Source: Cyanobium gracile_A
Lineage (GTDB): Bacteria > Cyanobacteriota > Cyanobacteriia > PCC-6307 > Cyanobiaceae
Length of the DNA: 64,000 nt
Assembly: GCF_034931305.1 (NCBI RefSeq)
Contig: NZ_JAYGHY010000008.1
Coordinates: 1-64,000 of the forward strand
Direction: 5' to 3'
Positions 49,701 to 58,196 of the stretch are shown one piece after another. The notes under the pieces are model-generated. The model did no database searches. It was not told where the DNA came from and saw only the letters and a program-made list of their open reading frames with translations. A program made the position numbers and the translations under genes. Numbering within the stretch: position 1 is the first letter of the stretch; each line of letters begins with the position of its first letter.

Positions 49701-50296
49701 GCGGCCAGGGGAACCAGGGCCAGGGCGCCGCCGAGCACGGCCAGCAGCAGGGCCAGACGGGCGGTCCAGACCAGGGGCAGGCGGCGCAGCGCCAGGAACG
49801 AACCACCACTCACCAGCAGCGAGGCCGCCAGGGCGCCGGCCCACCAGCCCAGGGCCGAGCCATCGACGGGGGCCTCGCCGCCGTGCAGCAGGGCGTGCAG
49901 GGCCACCGCACCGGCCACCAGGGTGCCCCCGAAGGCCAGCCCGGGGCTGCGGCCATCCCGGTGGGAGCGCAGGATCAGCAGCGCCACCGCCGAGATCGCC
50001 AGGGCGGCCAGGACTTCAGCGAAGGGCAGGGCGAAGCCCATGGCACCGGCCAGGCCCCCCAGCACCGCACCGGCCAGGCCCCAGAGCAGCAGCTCCGCGG
50101 ACACATAGGACGCGGCCGCACCCACGCCGATCAGCAGCAGCAGGTGATCGACGCCGGTGATGGGGTGGAGGAAGCCGTGGCCAAGGCCGCCGTGGGCCAG
50201 GCCATGGGCCTGGGCCGGCTGGCCGATCAGCACGAAGCCGAGGGCGGCCGCGACCCCCAGGAGGGTCCAGGAGCGGAGGCCGGAGAAGTGAGTCAT
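49688..50296 (-). CDS. HupE/UreJ family metal transporter 1
   Basis: A 202-residue membrane protein with a signal-like N-terminus (to AQAHG), then seven helices. The family motif HPITGVDHLLLLIGVGAAAS is intact, with further His in GLAHGGLGHGFLHP and AVALHALLHGGEAP. HupE/UreJ proteins carry nickel or cobalt across the membrane. Its 5' leader contains a cobalamin riboswitch (50329-50463), which points to cobalt uptake for B12 synthesis. It is divergent from a second family member that has its own riboswitch. Confidence 0.9.
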   Translation of the reverse strand: MTHFSGLRSWTLLGVAAALGFVLIGQPAQAHGLAHGGLGHGFLHPITGVDHLLLLIGVGAAASYVSAELLLWGLAGAVLGGLAGAMGFALPFAEVLAALAISAVALLILRSHRDGRSPGLAFGGTLVAGAVALHALLHGGEAPVDGSALGWWAGALAASLLVSGGSFLALRRLPLVWTARLALLLAVLGGALALVPLAAQAG

Positions 50297-50328
50297 CGAG
50301 GTGCCCGGTCCGCGCCGGGATGGAAGGA

Positions 50329-50463
50329 ACGGTTCACGGCGAGCGTTCTGGCTGAGGGTGACCCCATCACAGCTGCGGGACAGCGCCGGAATGACGCAGG
50401 GGCGAACCCAGTCGTGCACCGGACTTTCCTCGTTTCCTCCCGGAGGTGAACCCCGGGAACCGT
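50329..50463 (-). ncRNA. Cobalamin riboswitch controlling hupE copy 1
   Basis: On the minus strand: closing stem ACGGTTC (50463-50457) with GAACCGT (50335-50329), then AGGAAAGTCCGGTGCACGAC, the conserved core GCTGTCCCGCAGCTGTGATG, and the B12-box region CAGCCAGAACGCTC. The order matches cobalamin riboswitches. The transporter gene starts 33 bp downstream, consistent with translational or early transcriptional control by adenosylcobalamin. Confidence 0.9.
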
Positions 50464-50544
50464 CCGCCCATTGTGACCGCAGCCGGTGACGTTGCCGCCC
50501 GATGACCGCAGCTTCTGACCAGGAAGGGGGGAGGATGGCGCCCA

Positions 50545-50690
50545 GGAGGTTCCTCCCCTTCACGGGGAGGACGCAAGGAGGAAAGGCGGTGAGGGGTTGC
50601 CCGAGTCCGCCGCTGTCCCGCAGCTGTGATGGAAACCTGGCTTCCCGGCCCGGCGTCCTCAGTCAGAACGCTCACCCCCACTCGACCCAT
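50545..50690 (+). ncRNA. Cobalamin riboswitch controlling hupE copy 2
   Basis: On the plus strand: GAGGAAAGGCGGTGAGGGGT, the core CCGCTGTCCCGCAGCTGTGATG, then GGCGTCCTCAGTCAGAACGCTC as the B12-box region (core split here for length). The same core as the divergent riboswitch but with different outer stems. The second HupE gene starts 30 bp past its end. Boundaries are approximate. Confidence 0.88.
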
Positions 50691-50719
50691 TTCCTGCCGG
50701 CGCGGACCGGAGACTTTCC

Positions 50720-51343
50720 ATGAACCTGCCTTCTTTGGCTGAGCGACGCGGCCTCCTGCCGATCGCCCTGGCCGGTCTGTGCGCCCTGCCCCTGCTGCTG
50801 GCGGCGCCGGCCTCGGCCCACCACCTGATGGATCTGACCGGGCTGAAGCCGGGCCCCCTCACCGGCCTGCTGAGTGGCCTGGCCCACCCGATCCTGGGCC
50901 CCGACCACCTGCTGTTCCTGCTGGCCATCGGCCTGGTGGGCATCGTCCAGCCCTTCCGCTGGGTGCTGGCCCTGCTGGGCTGCGGCCTGGTGGGCAATGC
51001 TCTGGGGCTGGCCCTGCCGGGCCTCACCTGGGTCGAGCCGCTGGTGGCCCTGTCGGTGGCGCTCACCGGCCTGGTGCTGGCCCGCCGCCTGCCCCCGGCC
51101 GTGCTGGTGCCCGCCTTCCTGCTGCACGGTTATGCCCTCAGCGGTGCCGTCCTCGGCTGGGAGCCCACCCCGATCGCCTTCTATCTCGTGGGTCTGCTGG
51201 TGAGCCAGAGCCTGCTGCTGCTGGTGGCTCTCACCGCCGTGCGGCGCTGGCGCCAGAACGCCTCCAGCGGCGCGCTGAGCCTCACCGCCGGCCTGCTGAT
51301 GGGCATCGGCCTGGCCTTCACCTGGTCGGCCCTGGTGGCCTGA
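50720..51343 (+). CDS. HupE/UreJ family metal transporter 2
   Basis: A 207-residue membrane protein: signal-like N-terminus (to ASAHH), then seven helices. The metal motif is GLAHPILGPDHLLFLLAIGL. Later helices include WVEPLVALSVALTGLVLA and VLVPAFLLHGYALSGAVLGW, with a His in the middle helix. It is only moderately similar to copy 1, so this is an old paralogue pair rather than a recent duplication. Riboswitch control suggests cobalt import; the two copies may differ in metal or affinity. Confidence 0.9.
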   Translation: MNLPSLAERRGLLPIALAGLCALPLLLAAPASAHHLMDLTGLKPGPLTGLLSGLAHPILGPDHLLFLLAIGLVGIVQPFRWVLALLGCGLVGNALGLALPGLTWVEPLVALSVALTGLVLARRLPPAVLVPAFLLHGYALSGAVLGWEPTPIAFYLVGLLVSQSLLLLVALTAVRRWRQNASSGALSLTAGLLMGIGLAFTWSALVA

Positions 51344-51346
51344 GGC

Positions 51347-52645
51347 TCAGGTGCCGAGCAGGGCGGTGTACACCAGCCGCTCCTGTCTGACGGCCAGGCG
51401 GGAGGCGCGCAGCCGGATCGCCTCCGCCAGGTACTCGGCGTCTTCGGCCACCCCGCAGAAGCGGGCCGAACCCCAGGTGTGCAGCCAGGGCAAACCCAAC
51501 ACATAAAAACCCGGCACCTGGGTGATGCCCCGCTCATGGGCCGGATGGCCGGCGCCATCGAACACCGGCACCTCCACCCAGCTGAAATCCGGGTGGTACC
51601 CCGTGCACCAGATCACCGCCGCCAGCGGCTCAGCCACCAGATCGAGGGGCTCCGCTGAACCGGGCGGCGGCGTCCAGCAGGGGACGTAGGGGGGCTCCTC
51701 AGGGGCACTGAGGCCCTGGGCGGCGATGTGGTCGTCGATGCTGCGGCAGATGCGGCTGTAGACGGCGTCAGCCCCGTCGAGGTTGTCGGCCAGGTCGCCG
51801 GCGAAGTCGATGCGGTCGTGGCCCAGCTCTGCCAGCCGGCCGTGCAGCACCATCCCCTCAAGGGCACGGCGGCGCAGGTCGATCTCGCGGCCACCGTCAC
51901 GGCCTGTGAGGTAGTGGTTGGTCTTGCCCCGTACCGCCTTCGGGTCGGCGTGCTGGTCGATCGGCATGGCGTAGTAGCCCATGCGATCGAGCCAGTCGAC
52001 CACGTCGCGGCCGCGGTAGCGGCGCGGGGAGCGGGGGGCGCGGCCGACGCTCAGGTGCACCCGGCGGCCGGCCAGGAAGAGGTCTTCGGCGATCTGGCAG
52101 CCCGACTGGCCACTGCCCACCACCAGCACCGGGCCGGCGGGCAGCGATTCAGGGCTGGTGTAATCACGGGCATCGATCTGGAGGATCCGCTCGGGCAGGC
52201 GGGCGGCGAGGGGATGGCGCTTCGGGCGGTGGTAACCGCCGGTGGCCAGCACCACCTGATCGGCCTCGATGGCACCCTCATCGGTGCTCAGGAGGAAGCC
52301 GGAACCACTCGCCTGCAGACGCCGCACCGCCACCCCCTCGCGCACGGGCACCTGGATGTGGTCGGCGAAACGCTGGACGTAGCGGACGATCTCCTCGCGG
52401 CCCATGAAGCCGTCGGGATCGTCGCCGTCATAGGGGAAATCGGGCAGGCGGCACTGCCAGTTGGGGGTGACCAGGCAGAAGGACTCCCAGCGCTGGCGCG
52501 CCCAGGCGTGGCCAATGCGGTGGCGCTCCAGCACCAGGGGACGCAGCCCCCGTTTCTTCAGGCAGTGGGCCACCGACAGGCCCGCCTGCCCGCCGCCCAC
52601 CACCACCACCGGATGACGCTGAACCGTCTGCGAGCCGCTTGCCAC
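51347..52645 (-). CDS. MSMEG_0569-type flavin-dependent oxidoreductase (Nit1C)
   Basis: A 432-residue flavoprotein related to flavin monooxygenases. FAD site VVVVGGGQAGLSVAHCLKKR near the N-terminus, WESFCLVTPNWQ, and the NAD(P) site VLVVGSGQSGCQIAEDL; the ATG motif VVLATGGYHRP and CTGYHPDFSW follow. It matches the flavoprotein of the nitrilase cluster Nit1C. I choose the GTG at 52645 (MASGSQTVQRHPVVVVGG); the frame is open further up without a credible start. It is divergent from the rest of the cluster, 169 bp from the first gene. Confidence 0.87.
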   Translation of the reverse strand: MASGSQTVQRHPVVVVGGGQAGLSVAHCLKKRGLRPLVLERHRIGHAWARQRWESFCLVTPNWQCRLPDFPYDGDDPDGFMGREEIVRYVQRFADHIQVPVREGVAVRRLQASGSGFLLSTDEGAIEADQVVLATGGYHRPKRHPLAARLPERILQIDARDYTSPESLPAGPVLVVGSGQSGCQIAEDLFLAGRRVHLSVGRAPRSPRRYRGRDVVDWLDRMGYYAMPIDQHADPKAVRGKTNHYLTGRDGGREIDLRRRALEGMVLHGRLAELGHDRIDFAGDLADNLDGADAVYSRICRSIDDHIAAQGLSAPEEPPYVPCWTPPPGSAEPLDLVAEPLAAVIWCTGYHPDFSWVEVPVFDGAGHPAHERGITQVPGFYVLGLPWLHTWGSARFCGVAEDAEYLAEAIRLRASRLAVRQERLVYTALLGT

Positions 52646-52702
52646 CGTGACCCTCTGGTCGTTGTCGTGGGCTGATGCTGGCCGCGCGGCTCGATCGGCC
52701 CT

Positions 52703-52716
52703 GTAACGACCGGCAC
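52703..52716. promoter_or_regulatory. Possible NtcA-type site upstream of the Nit1C cluster
   Basis: GTAACGACCGGCAC fits the relaxed NtcA pattern GT-N10-AC (consensus GTA-N8-TAC), with the final triplet CAC instead of TAC. It lies in the divergent promoter region of the cluster, 99 bp before the first start codon. A nearby -10 box is not convincing. Weak evidence. Confidence 0.3.
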
Positions 52717-52814
52717 GGATTGCCCGGTGCCGGCATTCGGTGGCATCGGCGACACAGCACAAAACTTCATTCGTGGCACGGTCGCCATGCCGATTCCACC
52801 GACCGCACGTCCCC

Positions 52815-53297
52815 ATGCCCCAGGTCAGCCGTCCCGCCAACCAGACGGGCGAATTCCTCGTCGATTACGAGGAGAAGGTTTTCCCCGACATCAAGGCCGA
52901 ACCGGGTGAGAAGGCCCTGGTCACCTTCCACACCGTGGCCTTCGAAGGCTCCATCGGCCTGGTCAACCTGCTGCAGGCCAGCCGCCTGGTCAACAAGGGC
53001 TTTGAGACCTCGATCCTGCTCTACGGCCCGGGCGTGACCCTGGGGCTGCAGCGGGGCTTTCCCAAGCTGGGCGACGCCGCCTTCGACGGCCACCTCAACT
53101 TCGGCGCCCGCATCCAGAAGTTCATGGACCAGGGCGGCAAGGTCTACGCCTGCCGCTTCGCCCTGCAGGCCCTCTACGGCCACGGCGAAGGCGCCCTGAT
53201 CCCCGGGATCATCCCGATCAACCCCCTCGATGTGCTCGACATCGTGCTGCTGCACCGCAAGGAGGGGGCCTTCATCCTCGACACCTGGACCCTCTGA
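52815..53297 (+). CDS. MSMEG_0572/sll0783-type nitrogen-starvation protein (Nit1C)
   Basis: A 160-residue soluble protein, the first gene of the Nit1C operon in many bacteria. Recognisable segments are GEFLVDYEEKVFPDIKAEPG, ALVTFHTVAFEGSIGLVNLL, KGFETSILLYGPGVTLGLQR and GALIPGIIPINPLDVLDIVL. It resembles the DsrE-like fold. The Synechocystis relative sll0783 is strongly induced by nitrogen starvation and affects polyhydroxybutyrate; the biochemical activity is unknown. Start ATG at 52815. Confidence 0.88.
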   Translation: MPQVSRPANQTGEFLVDYEEKVFPDIKAEPGEKALVTFHTVAFEGSIGLVNLLQASRLVNKGFETSILLYGPGVTLGLQRGFPKLGDAAFDGHLNFGARIQKFMDQGGKVYACRFALQALYGHGEGALIPGIIPINPLDVLDIVLLHRKEGAFILDTWTL

Positions 53298-53323
53298 GTT
53301 CCCCGTCCCCCGTCGAGCCGCCC

Positions 53324-54328
53324 ATGCCCGCCACGATCACCGTCGCCGCCGCCCAGATCCGTCCGGTGCTCTACAGCCTGGAGGGATCGGTGGCGCGGGT
53401 GGTCGCGGCCATGGAGGAGGCCGCCGCCGCCGGGGTGCAGCTGATCGCCTTCCCGGAGACGTTCCTGCCCTACTACCCCTACTTCTCCTTCGTGGAGCCG
53501 CCGGTGCTGATGGGGAAGTCGCACCTGAAGCTCTACGAGCAGGCGGTGACGGTGCCCGGCCCGGCCCTGGCCCGCATCGCCGCCGCCGCCCGCCAGCTCG
53601 GCCTGCACGTGCTGCTGGGCATCAACGAGCGCGACGGGGGCAGCCTCTACAACGCCCAGCTGCTGATCGATGCGGCCGGCGAGCTGGTGCTGAAACGCCG
53701 CAAGCTCACGCCCACGTATCACGAGCGGATGGTGTGGGGCCAGGGGGATGGGGCCGGCCTGCAGGTGGTGCCCACCGCCCTCGGCCGCATCGGCGCCCTG
53801 GCCTGCTGGGAGCACTACAACCCCCTGGCCCGTTTCAGCCTGATGGCCCAGGGGGAGGAGATCCACTGCGCCCAGTTCCCCGGCTCCCTGGTGGGGCCGA
53901 TCTTCGCCGAGCAGACGGCCGTGACCCTGCGCCACCACGCCCTTGAGGCCGGCTGCTTCGTGGTGTCCTCCACCGCCTGGCTGGAGCCGGAGGACATCGA
54001 GCGGATCACGCCCGATCCGGTGCTGCAGAAGGCCTGCCAGGGGGGCTGCCACACGGCGGTGATCAGCCCGGAGGGCCGCTACCTGGCCGGGCCGCTGCCC
54101 GATGGCGAGGGGCTGGCCATCGCCGAACTCGACCTGAGCCTGATCACCAAACGCAAACGCATGATGGACAGCGTCGGCCACTACAGCCGCCCCGACCTGC
54201 TGGGGCTGTTGATCGACCGCAGCCCCGCCCGCCAGCTGCATGAGCGCCCCCCCGAGCCGGGCCTGAACGGATTCGCCAGCGAGGCGCTCCCGGGACTGCC
54301 GCTGCTGGAGGAACTGCACCATGGCTGA
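53324..54328 (+). CDS. Nitrilase (Nit1 type)
   Basis: A 334-residue enzyme of the nitrilase superfamily. The catalytic triad is intact: Glu45 (AFPETFLPYYPYF), Lys127 (KRRKLTPTYHE) and Cys161 (GALACWEHYNPL). The length and motifs are those of true nitrilases that hydrolyse R-CN to acid and ammonia, close to Nit6803 of Synechocystis. In the Nit1C cluster the enzyme is linked to cyanide or nitrile assimilation under nitrogen limitation. It overlaps the next gene by 8 bp. Confidence 0.93.
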   Translation: MPATITVAAAQIRPVLYSLEGSVARVVAAMEEAAAAGVQLIAFPETFLPYYPYFSFVEPPVLMGKSHLKLYEQAVTVPGPALARIAAAARQLGLHVLLGINERDGGSLYNAQLLIDAAGELVLKRRKLTPTYHERMVWGQGDGAGLQVVPTALGRIGALACWEHYNPLARFSLMAQGEEIHCAQFPGSLVGPIFAEQTAVTLRHHALEAGCFVVSSTAWLEPEDIERITPDPVLQKACQGGCHTAVISPEGRYLAGPLPDGEGLAIAELDLSLITKRKRMMDSVGHYSRPDLLGLLIDRSPARQLHERPPEPGLNGFASEALPGLPLLEELHHG

Positions 54329-55424
54329 GCACGATCGCCGCGCCCTGGGCCGGCGGCTCACCGAACTCCAGGTGCACGGGGTGGTCGACCCGGCGGTGCC
54401 CGGCAACCCCGGCCGCCGCGGCGGCGCCGGTCCGTCCGACCACCGCGCCCTCAGCATCGACGGCACCACGGTGATGGTGCCCGTCTACAACGCCATCGCC
54501 GGCAGCTCGCCCTACCGGCTGGAATCCGCCGCCAGCGGCGGCCTGCAGGTGAGCGACGCCGCCACAGCCCTTGCCGTGGAGACCCCGCCCGAGCCGCGCT
54601 TCTACGCCCTGGCCACCGCCGAGGGCATCCCCTACCGCTCCATCGCCCTGCTGCACGGCCGGGACGTGCTGGCCACCACGCTCCTGCAGACCTGCATCCG
54701 TTTCCGCGACCGGCGCCAGTCGTGCCAGTTCTGCGCCATCGAGCAGTCGCTGGAGGATGGCCGCACCCTCGTGCGAAAGACGCCCGAGCAGGTGGCGGAG
54801 GTGGCCGAAGCGGCCGTGCGCCTCGATGGCGTGCGCCAGCTGGTGCTCACCACCGGCACCCCCAACAGCGACGACCGGGGCGCCCGACTGATGGCCGAGA
54901 CCGCCGCCGCCGTCAAGTCCCGGGTGGACCTGCCGATCCAGGCCCAGTGCGAGCCCCCCGACGACCCCGCCTGGTACGGCCGCATGAAGGACGCCGGCGT
55001 CGACAGCCTGGGCATGCACCTCGAGGTGGTGGAAGAGGAGGTGCGGCGGCGGATCCTGCCGGGCAAGTCTGAGCTGGGACTGGAGCGCTACATGGAGGCC
55101 TTTGCCGCGGCGGTGGCGGTGTTCGGCCGCGGCCAGGTGTCCACCTACCTGCTGGCGGGGCTGGGGGACAGCGCCGCGTCGCTGATCGCGGTGAGCGAAC
55201 GGCTGATCGCCCTGGGGGTCTACCCCTTCGTCGTGCCCTTCGTGCCGATCGCCGGCACCCCCCTGGAGGCCCATCCCGCCCCCTCCACCGACTTCATGGT
55301 GGCGGTGTACACGGCGGTGGGCGACCGGTTGCGGGCCTCCGACCTGCGCTCCGAGGCCATGGCGGCCGGCTGCGCCAAGTGCGGCGCCTGCTCGGCCCTG
55401 TCCCTGTTCGAAGCCACCCCCTGA
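54321..55424 (+). CDS. Radical SAM protein, MSMEG_0568 type (Nit1C)
   Basis: A 367-residue radical SAM enzyme. The 4Fe-4S cluster cysteines are C125-x9-C135-x2-C138 (TCIRFRDRRQSCQFCAIEQS), an atypical first spacing instead of CxxxCxxC, found in this family. The TIM-barrel part has LVLTTGTPNSDDRG and LPIQAQCEPPDDPAW, and the C-terminus adds a CxxCxxC knot (GCAKCGACSALS) that may hold an auxiliary cluster. Substrate unknown; it belongs to the nitrilase cluster. The ATG lies within the nitrilase gene's last codons. Confidence 0.88.
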   Translation: MAEHDRRALGRRLTELQVHGVVDPAVPGNPGRRGGAGPSDHRALSIDGTTVMVPVYNAIAGSSPYRLESAASGGLQVSDAATALAVETPPEPRFYALATAEGIPYRSIALLHGRDVLATTLLQTCIRFRDRRQSCQFCAIEQSLEDGRTLVRKTPEQVAEVAEAAVRLDGVRQLVLTTGTPNSDDRGARLMAETAAAVKSRVDLPIQAQCEPPDDPAWYGRMKDAGVDSLGMHLEVVEEEVRRRILPGKSELGLERYMEAFAAAVAVFGRGQVSTYLLAGLGDSAASLIAVSERLIALGVYPFVVPFVPIAGTPLEAHPAPSTDFMVAVYTAVGDRLRASDLRSEAMAAGCAKCGACSALSLFEATP

Positions 55425-55432
55425 GCGCGGCC

Positions 55433-56086
55433 ATGTTCTTCATCGACCCCTCCAGCCACGACATCGGCCGCAGCGCCAGCTCGGCCCCAGCCGCCTTCAC
55501 CCCCTCGGTGCGGCGGGGGGTGGCCATCGAGGCCGAAGACTTCCGCCTCTCGCCCACGGCCAGTTCCCAGCGCTTCTCCTTCCACCTGCTGCGACAGGGC
55601 ACACCACTGGAGGAGGGCTACTGGCAGTTGCGCAGCGCCATCTTCTGCCAGGAACAGCACCTGTTCGAGGCCACCGACCGGGATGAGAAGGATGGCCACG
55701 CCTATCCCATCGCCTCCCTCGACCACAGCGCCGGCAGCGGCAGCGGTGTGGTGGGGGTGGTGCGGATCCTGGAGGAACGGCCCCGCCTCTGGTACGGCGG
55801 CCGGCTGGGGGTGCACGGCGACCACCGCCGCCACAACCAGATCGGCAAGGGGCTGATCTGGAAAGCGGTCACCACCGCCCACGGCTGGGGCTGCGACCGC
55901 TTCCTGGCCACGGTGCAGCTCCAGAACGTGCACTTCTTCCAGCGCCTGCACTGGACCTCGATCGACACCCTGGAGATCCGCGGCCTGCCCCACCACCTGA
56001 TGGAAGCCGATCTCGCCTACTACCAGCCCGGTCACGAACGGCGCCCCCTGGCGGTGGGCGAGCCGGCGGGGGTGGCGGCGGCGTGA
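55433..56086 (+). CDS. MSMEG_0567/sll0787-type N-acetyltransferase (Nit1C)
   Basis: A 217-residue GNAT-fold protein. The pattern YWQLRSAIFCQEQHLFEATD, then GVVGVVRILEERPRLWYGGR and GLIWKAVTTAHGWGCDRFLA, HFFQRLHW is that of the acetyltransferase of Nit1C. The acetyl-CoA loop is in RLGVHGDHRRHNQIGKGLIW. Its acceptor is not known. Start ATG at 55433; the last codons overlap the next start by 4 bp (GTGA). Confidence 0.86.
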   Translation: MFFIDPSSHDIGRSASSAPAAFTPSVRRGVAIEAEDFRLSPTASSQRFSFHLLRQGTPLEEGYWQLRSAIFCQEQHLFEATDRDEKDGHAYPIASLDHSAGSGSGVVGVVRILEERPRLWYGGRLGVHGDHRRHNQIGKGLIWKAVTTAHGWGCDRFLATVQLQNVHFFQRLHWTSIDTLEIRGLPHHLMEADLAYYQPGHERRPLAVGEPAGVAAA

Positions 56087-57081
56087 GTCGCCCCGGGCCC
56101 CAGGAACCGGACCTGGCGGCCCTGGCCGCCCGGCTGCGCCAGCTCAGCGGCCTCACCGGCAAGACCGACATCCAGTCCCCGGCGGCCACCTTCCCCCACC
56201 AGCCCTTCCCCGAGCTGGGCCCTGCCGCGGCCCTCGGCGATGACGCCGCCCTGCTGCCGCCGGTGGCTGCGCCGCTGCTGCTGGCCAGTGAGGGCATCGA
56301 CCCGGCCCTGGTGGCCGCCGACCCCTGGTTCGCCGGCTGGTGCGGCGTGCTGGTGAACCTCAGCGACATCGCCGCCATGGGCGGCACGCCGATCGCGGTG
56401 GTGAACAGCCTCTGGAGCCGCAGCGCCGCCCATGGGGCGGAGGTGCTGGCGGGCCTGCGCCGGGCCTCGGAGGTGTTCGGCGTGCCGGTGGTGGGCGGCC
56501 ACACCAACCTGCACAGCCCCTACGACGCCCTGGCGGTGGCGGTGCTGGGCACGGCAGCCGGGCCGGTGCTCTCGGCCCGTGCCGCCAGAGCCGGCGACCA
56601 CTGCCACCTGCTGATCGACCCCGATGGCGGCTTCCACGGCGATTCCCTCTGCTGGGATGCGGCCACCGGCGCCGACCCCGCCCGGCTGCGGCGCCAGCTG
56701 GCCCTGATGGCGGATCTGGCGGCCGATGGCAGCGTCCATGCCGCCAAGGACATCAGCATGGGCGGGCTGGTGGGCACCGCCGCCATGTTCTGCGAGGCGG
56801 CGGGGTGCGGCCTGCGCCTCGATCTGGCGGCGATCCATCCCCCCGAGGGAGTGGCTCTGGAACCCTGGCTCACCTGCTTTCCCAGCTTCGGCTTCCTGCT
56901 GGCCGCTCGGCCCGATCAGGAGGGCCGGCTGGCGGAGCGGGTCGCGGCCTGCGGCGGCCTGCTGCTGGCGCAGATCGGCACGTTCACGGCGGAGCACCGG
57001 TTGGTGCTGGAGGCGGAGGGCCGACAGGAGGAGATCTGGCGCGCTGAGGCGCCGCTCACGGGCTTCGGAGCACTGTCGTGA
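56083..57081 (+). CDS. AIR synthase-related protein, sll0787 type (Nit1C)
   Basis: A 332-residue protein of the PurM/HypE/SelD/ThiL ATPase fold. The N-terminal region has LGDDAALLPPVAAPLLLASE and VNLSDIAAMGGTPIAVVNSL, the DxxxMGG nucleotide site of the fold; VGGHTNLHSPYDALAVAVLG and AKDISMGGLVGTAAMFCEAA follow. Its product is unknown, but the fold transfers phosphate to amide or carbonyl oxygen. In Nit1C it is always next to the acetyltransferase. The start is a GTG at 56083. Confidence 0.88.
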   Translation: MSRPGPQEPDLAALAARLRQLSGLTGKTDIQSPAATFPHQPFPELGPAAALGDDAALLPPVAAPLLLASEGIDPALVAADPWFAGWCGVLVNLSDIAAMGGTPIAVVNSLWSRSAAHGAEVLAGLRRASEVFGVPVVGGHTNLHSPYDALAVAVLGTAAGPVLSARAARAGDHCHLLIDPDGGFHGDSLCWDAATGADPARLRRQLALMADLAADGSVHAAKDISMGGLVGTAAMFCEAAGCGLRLDLAAIHPPEGVALEPWLTCFPSFGFLLAARPDQEGRLAERVAACGGLLLAQIGTFTAEHRLVLEAEGRQEEIWRAEAPLTGFGALS

Positions 57082-57141
57082 TGGCCACCGCAGCCGCCGC
57101 GGATCCGCTGCACAATCGCACCGCTGGGTGGTGGGGGCGCC

Positions 57142-57417
57142 ATGCCGGAAGTTGAGCTGACGCTGGAATGGCCGGATGGGGGCAGGAGCCGCCTCTATTC
57201 GCCTTCCACCGTGATCCTCGAGCATCTCGCCCCGGGTCAGACCGTGACGGTGGCGGAGCTGCGGGCGAAGGGCACCCTGGCGCTGCGGCAGGCCTCCGAG
57301 CGGGTGCGGGCCCGCTACGGCTTCGCCTGCACCCGTGCCGATGAGGAGGAGCGGCGGCTGCTGGAGCGGGCCGCCCCGTTCGGTGATCGGGAACGGGTGG
57401 GCATCCTGAGCGCCTAG
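57142..57417 (+). CDS. MSMEG_0570-type nitrogen-starvation protein (Nit1C)
   Basis: A 91-residue soluble protein matching the last small gene of Nit1C: MPEVELTLEWPDGGRSRLYS, PSTVILEHLAPGQTVTVAEL and ASERVRARYGFACTRADEEE. No activity is known. It follows the AIR-synthase-like gene by 60 bp and ends in a CTAG shared with the stop of the opposite TMEM175-like gene. Confidence 0.86.
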   Translation: MPEVELTLEWPDGGRSRLYSPSTVILEHLAPGQTVTVAELRAKGTLALRQASERVRARYGFACTRADEEERRLLERAAPFGDRERVGILSA

Positions 57418-57989
57418 TCGGACAGGACCCGCTCGATGCGGCGATCGGGGATGAGCCACATCAGGGCCACCAGCGCATAGATCGCCTGGGCGAGGGCCGG
57501 GGAGCGCAGGCTCGCCAGCATCGCCACCAGATAAAGCGTCAGGGAGGTGTGTCCCTTCCAGTCGCGACCCACGGCGCGGCGCAGCAGGGAGTCGGGGCCC
57601 TGGCTGGCGATGATTCGCCCCTGGAGGATGAAATAGGCCACAGCCGCCATGACCATGACCGCCCCGTAGAGGGCCGCCGGCGCGATCGCCCGGTGGTTCT
57701 GGCCCATCCAGCCGGTGGCGAAGGGCACCAGCGACAACCAGAACAACAGATGCAGGTTGGCCAGCAGCACCGGGCCGCTGACGCGCTGCAGCGTGTGCAG
57801 CATGTGGTGGTGATTGTTCCAGTAGATGCCGATATAGACGAAGCTGAGCAGATAACTCAGGAAGACGGGGATCAGGGGCGCCAGGGCCGCCGGCTCGGTG
57901 TCGTGGGGCACCTTGATCTCCAGCACCATGATCGTGATGACGATGGCCAGGACGCCGTCACTGAAGGCCTCCAGGCGGTTGGTGTTCAT
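57414..57989 (-). CDS. TMEM175 / DUF1211 family channel protein
   Basis: A 191-residue membrane protein. The channel signature FSDGVLAIVITIMVLEIKVP is in the first helix right after MNTNRLEA, followed by five more helices (IPVFLSYLLSFVYIGIYWNN with HHHMLH, LLANLHLLFWLSLVPFATGW, ALYGAVMVMAAVAYFILQG, LYLVAMLASLRSPALAQAI). Bacterial TMEM175 proteins form tetrameric, weakly selective potassium leak channels. Start ATG 57989, the family start. Converges with the last Nit1C gene with a 4-bp overlap. Confidence 0.9.
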   Translation of the reverse strand: MNTNRLEAFSDGVLAIVITIMVLEIKVPHDTEPAALAPLIPVFLSYLLSFVYIGIYWNNHHHMLHTLQRVSGPVLLANLHLLFWLSLVPFATGWMGQNHRAIAPAALYGAVMVMAAVAYFILQGRIIASQGPDSLLRRAVGRDWKGHTSLTLYLVAMLASLRSPALAQAIYALVALMWLIPDRRIERVLSD

Positions 57990-58196
57990 GACGGCCAGCA
58001 AGCGGATCTGGCTGCTTATGGCAGAAGCGAAGCAGAGTGCAGCAAAAAAGAAATGAATCGCTACAGAGCCCAAACAGCCTGACATCACTGAATCAGCGAC
58101 GGTCGCTGCATCCTGCGGGCCCCGATGGCGGCATCAGCCGTCTACGCGGAGCTGGAAGCTCGGTAAAGAAGGGAGGCACCCCCTTTGAAGCCAGAC

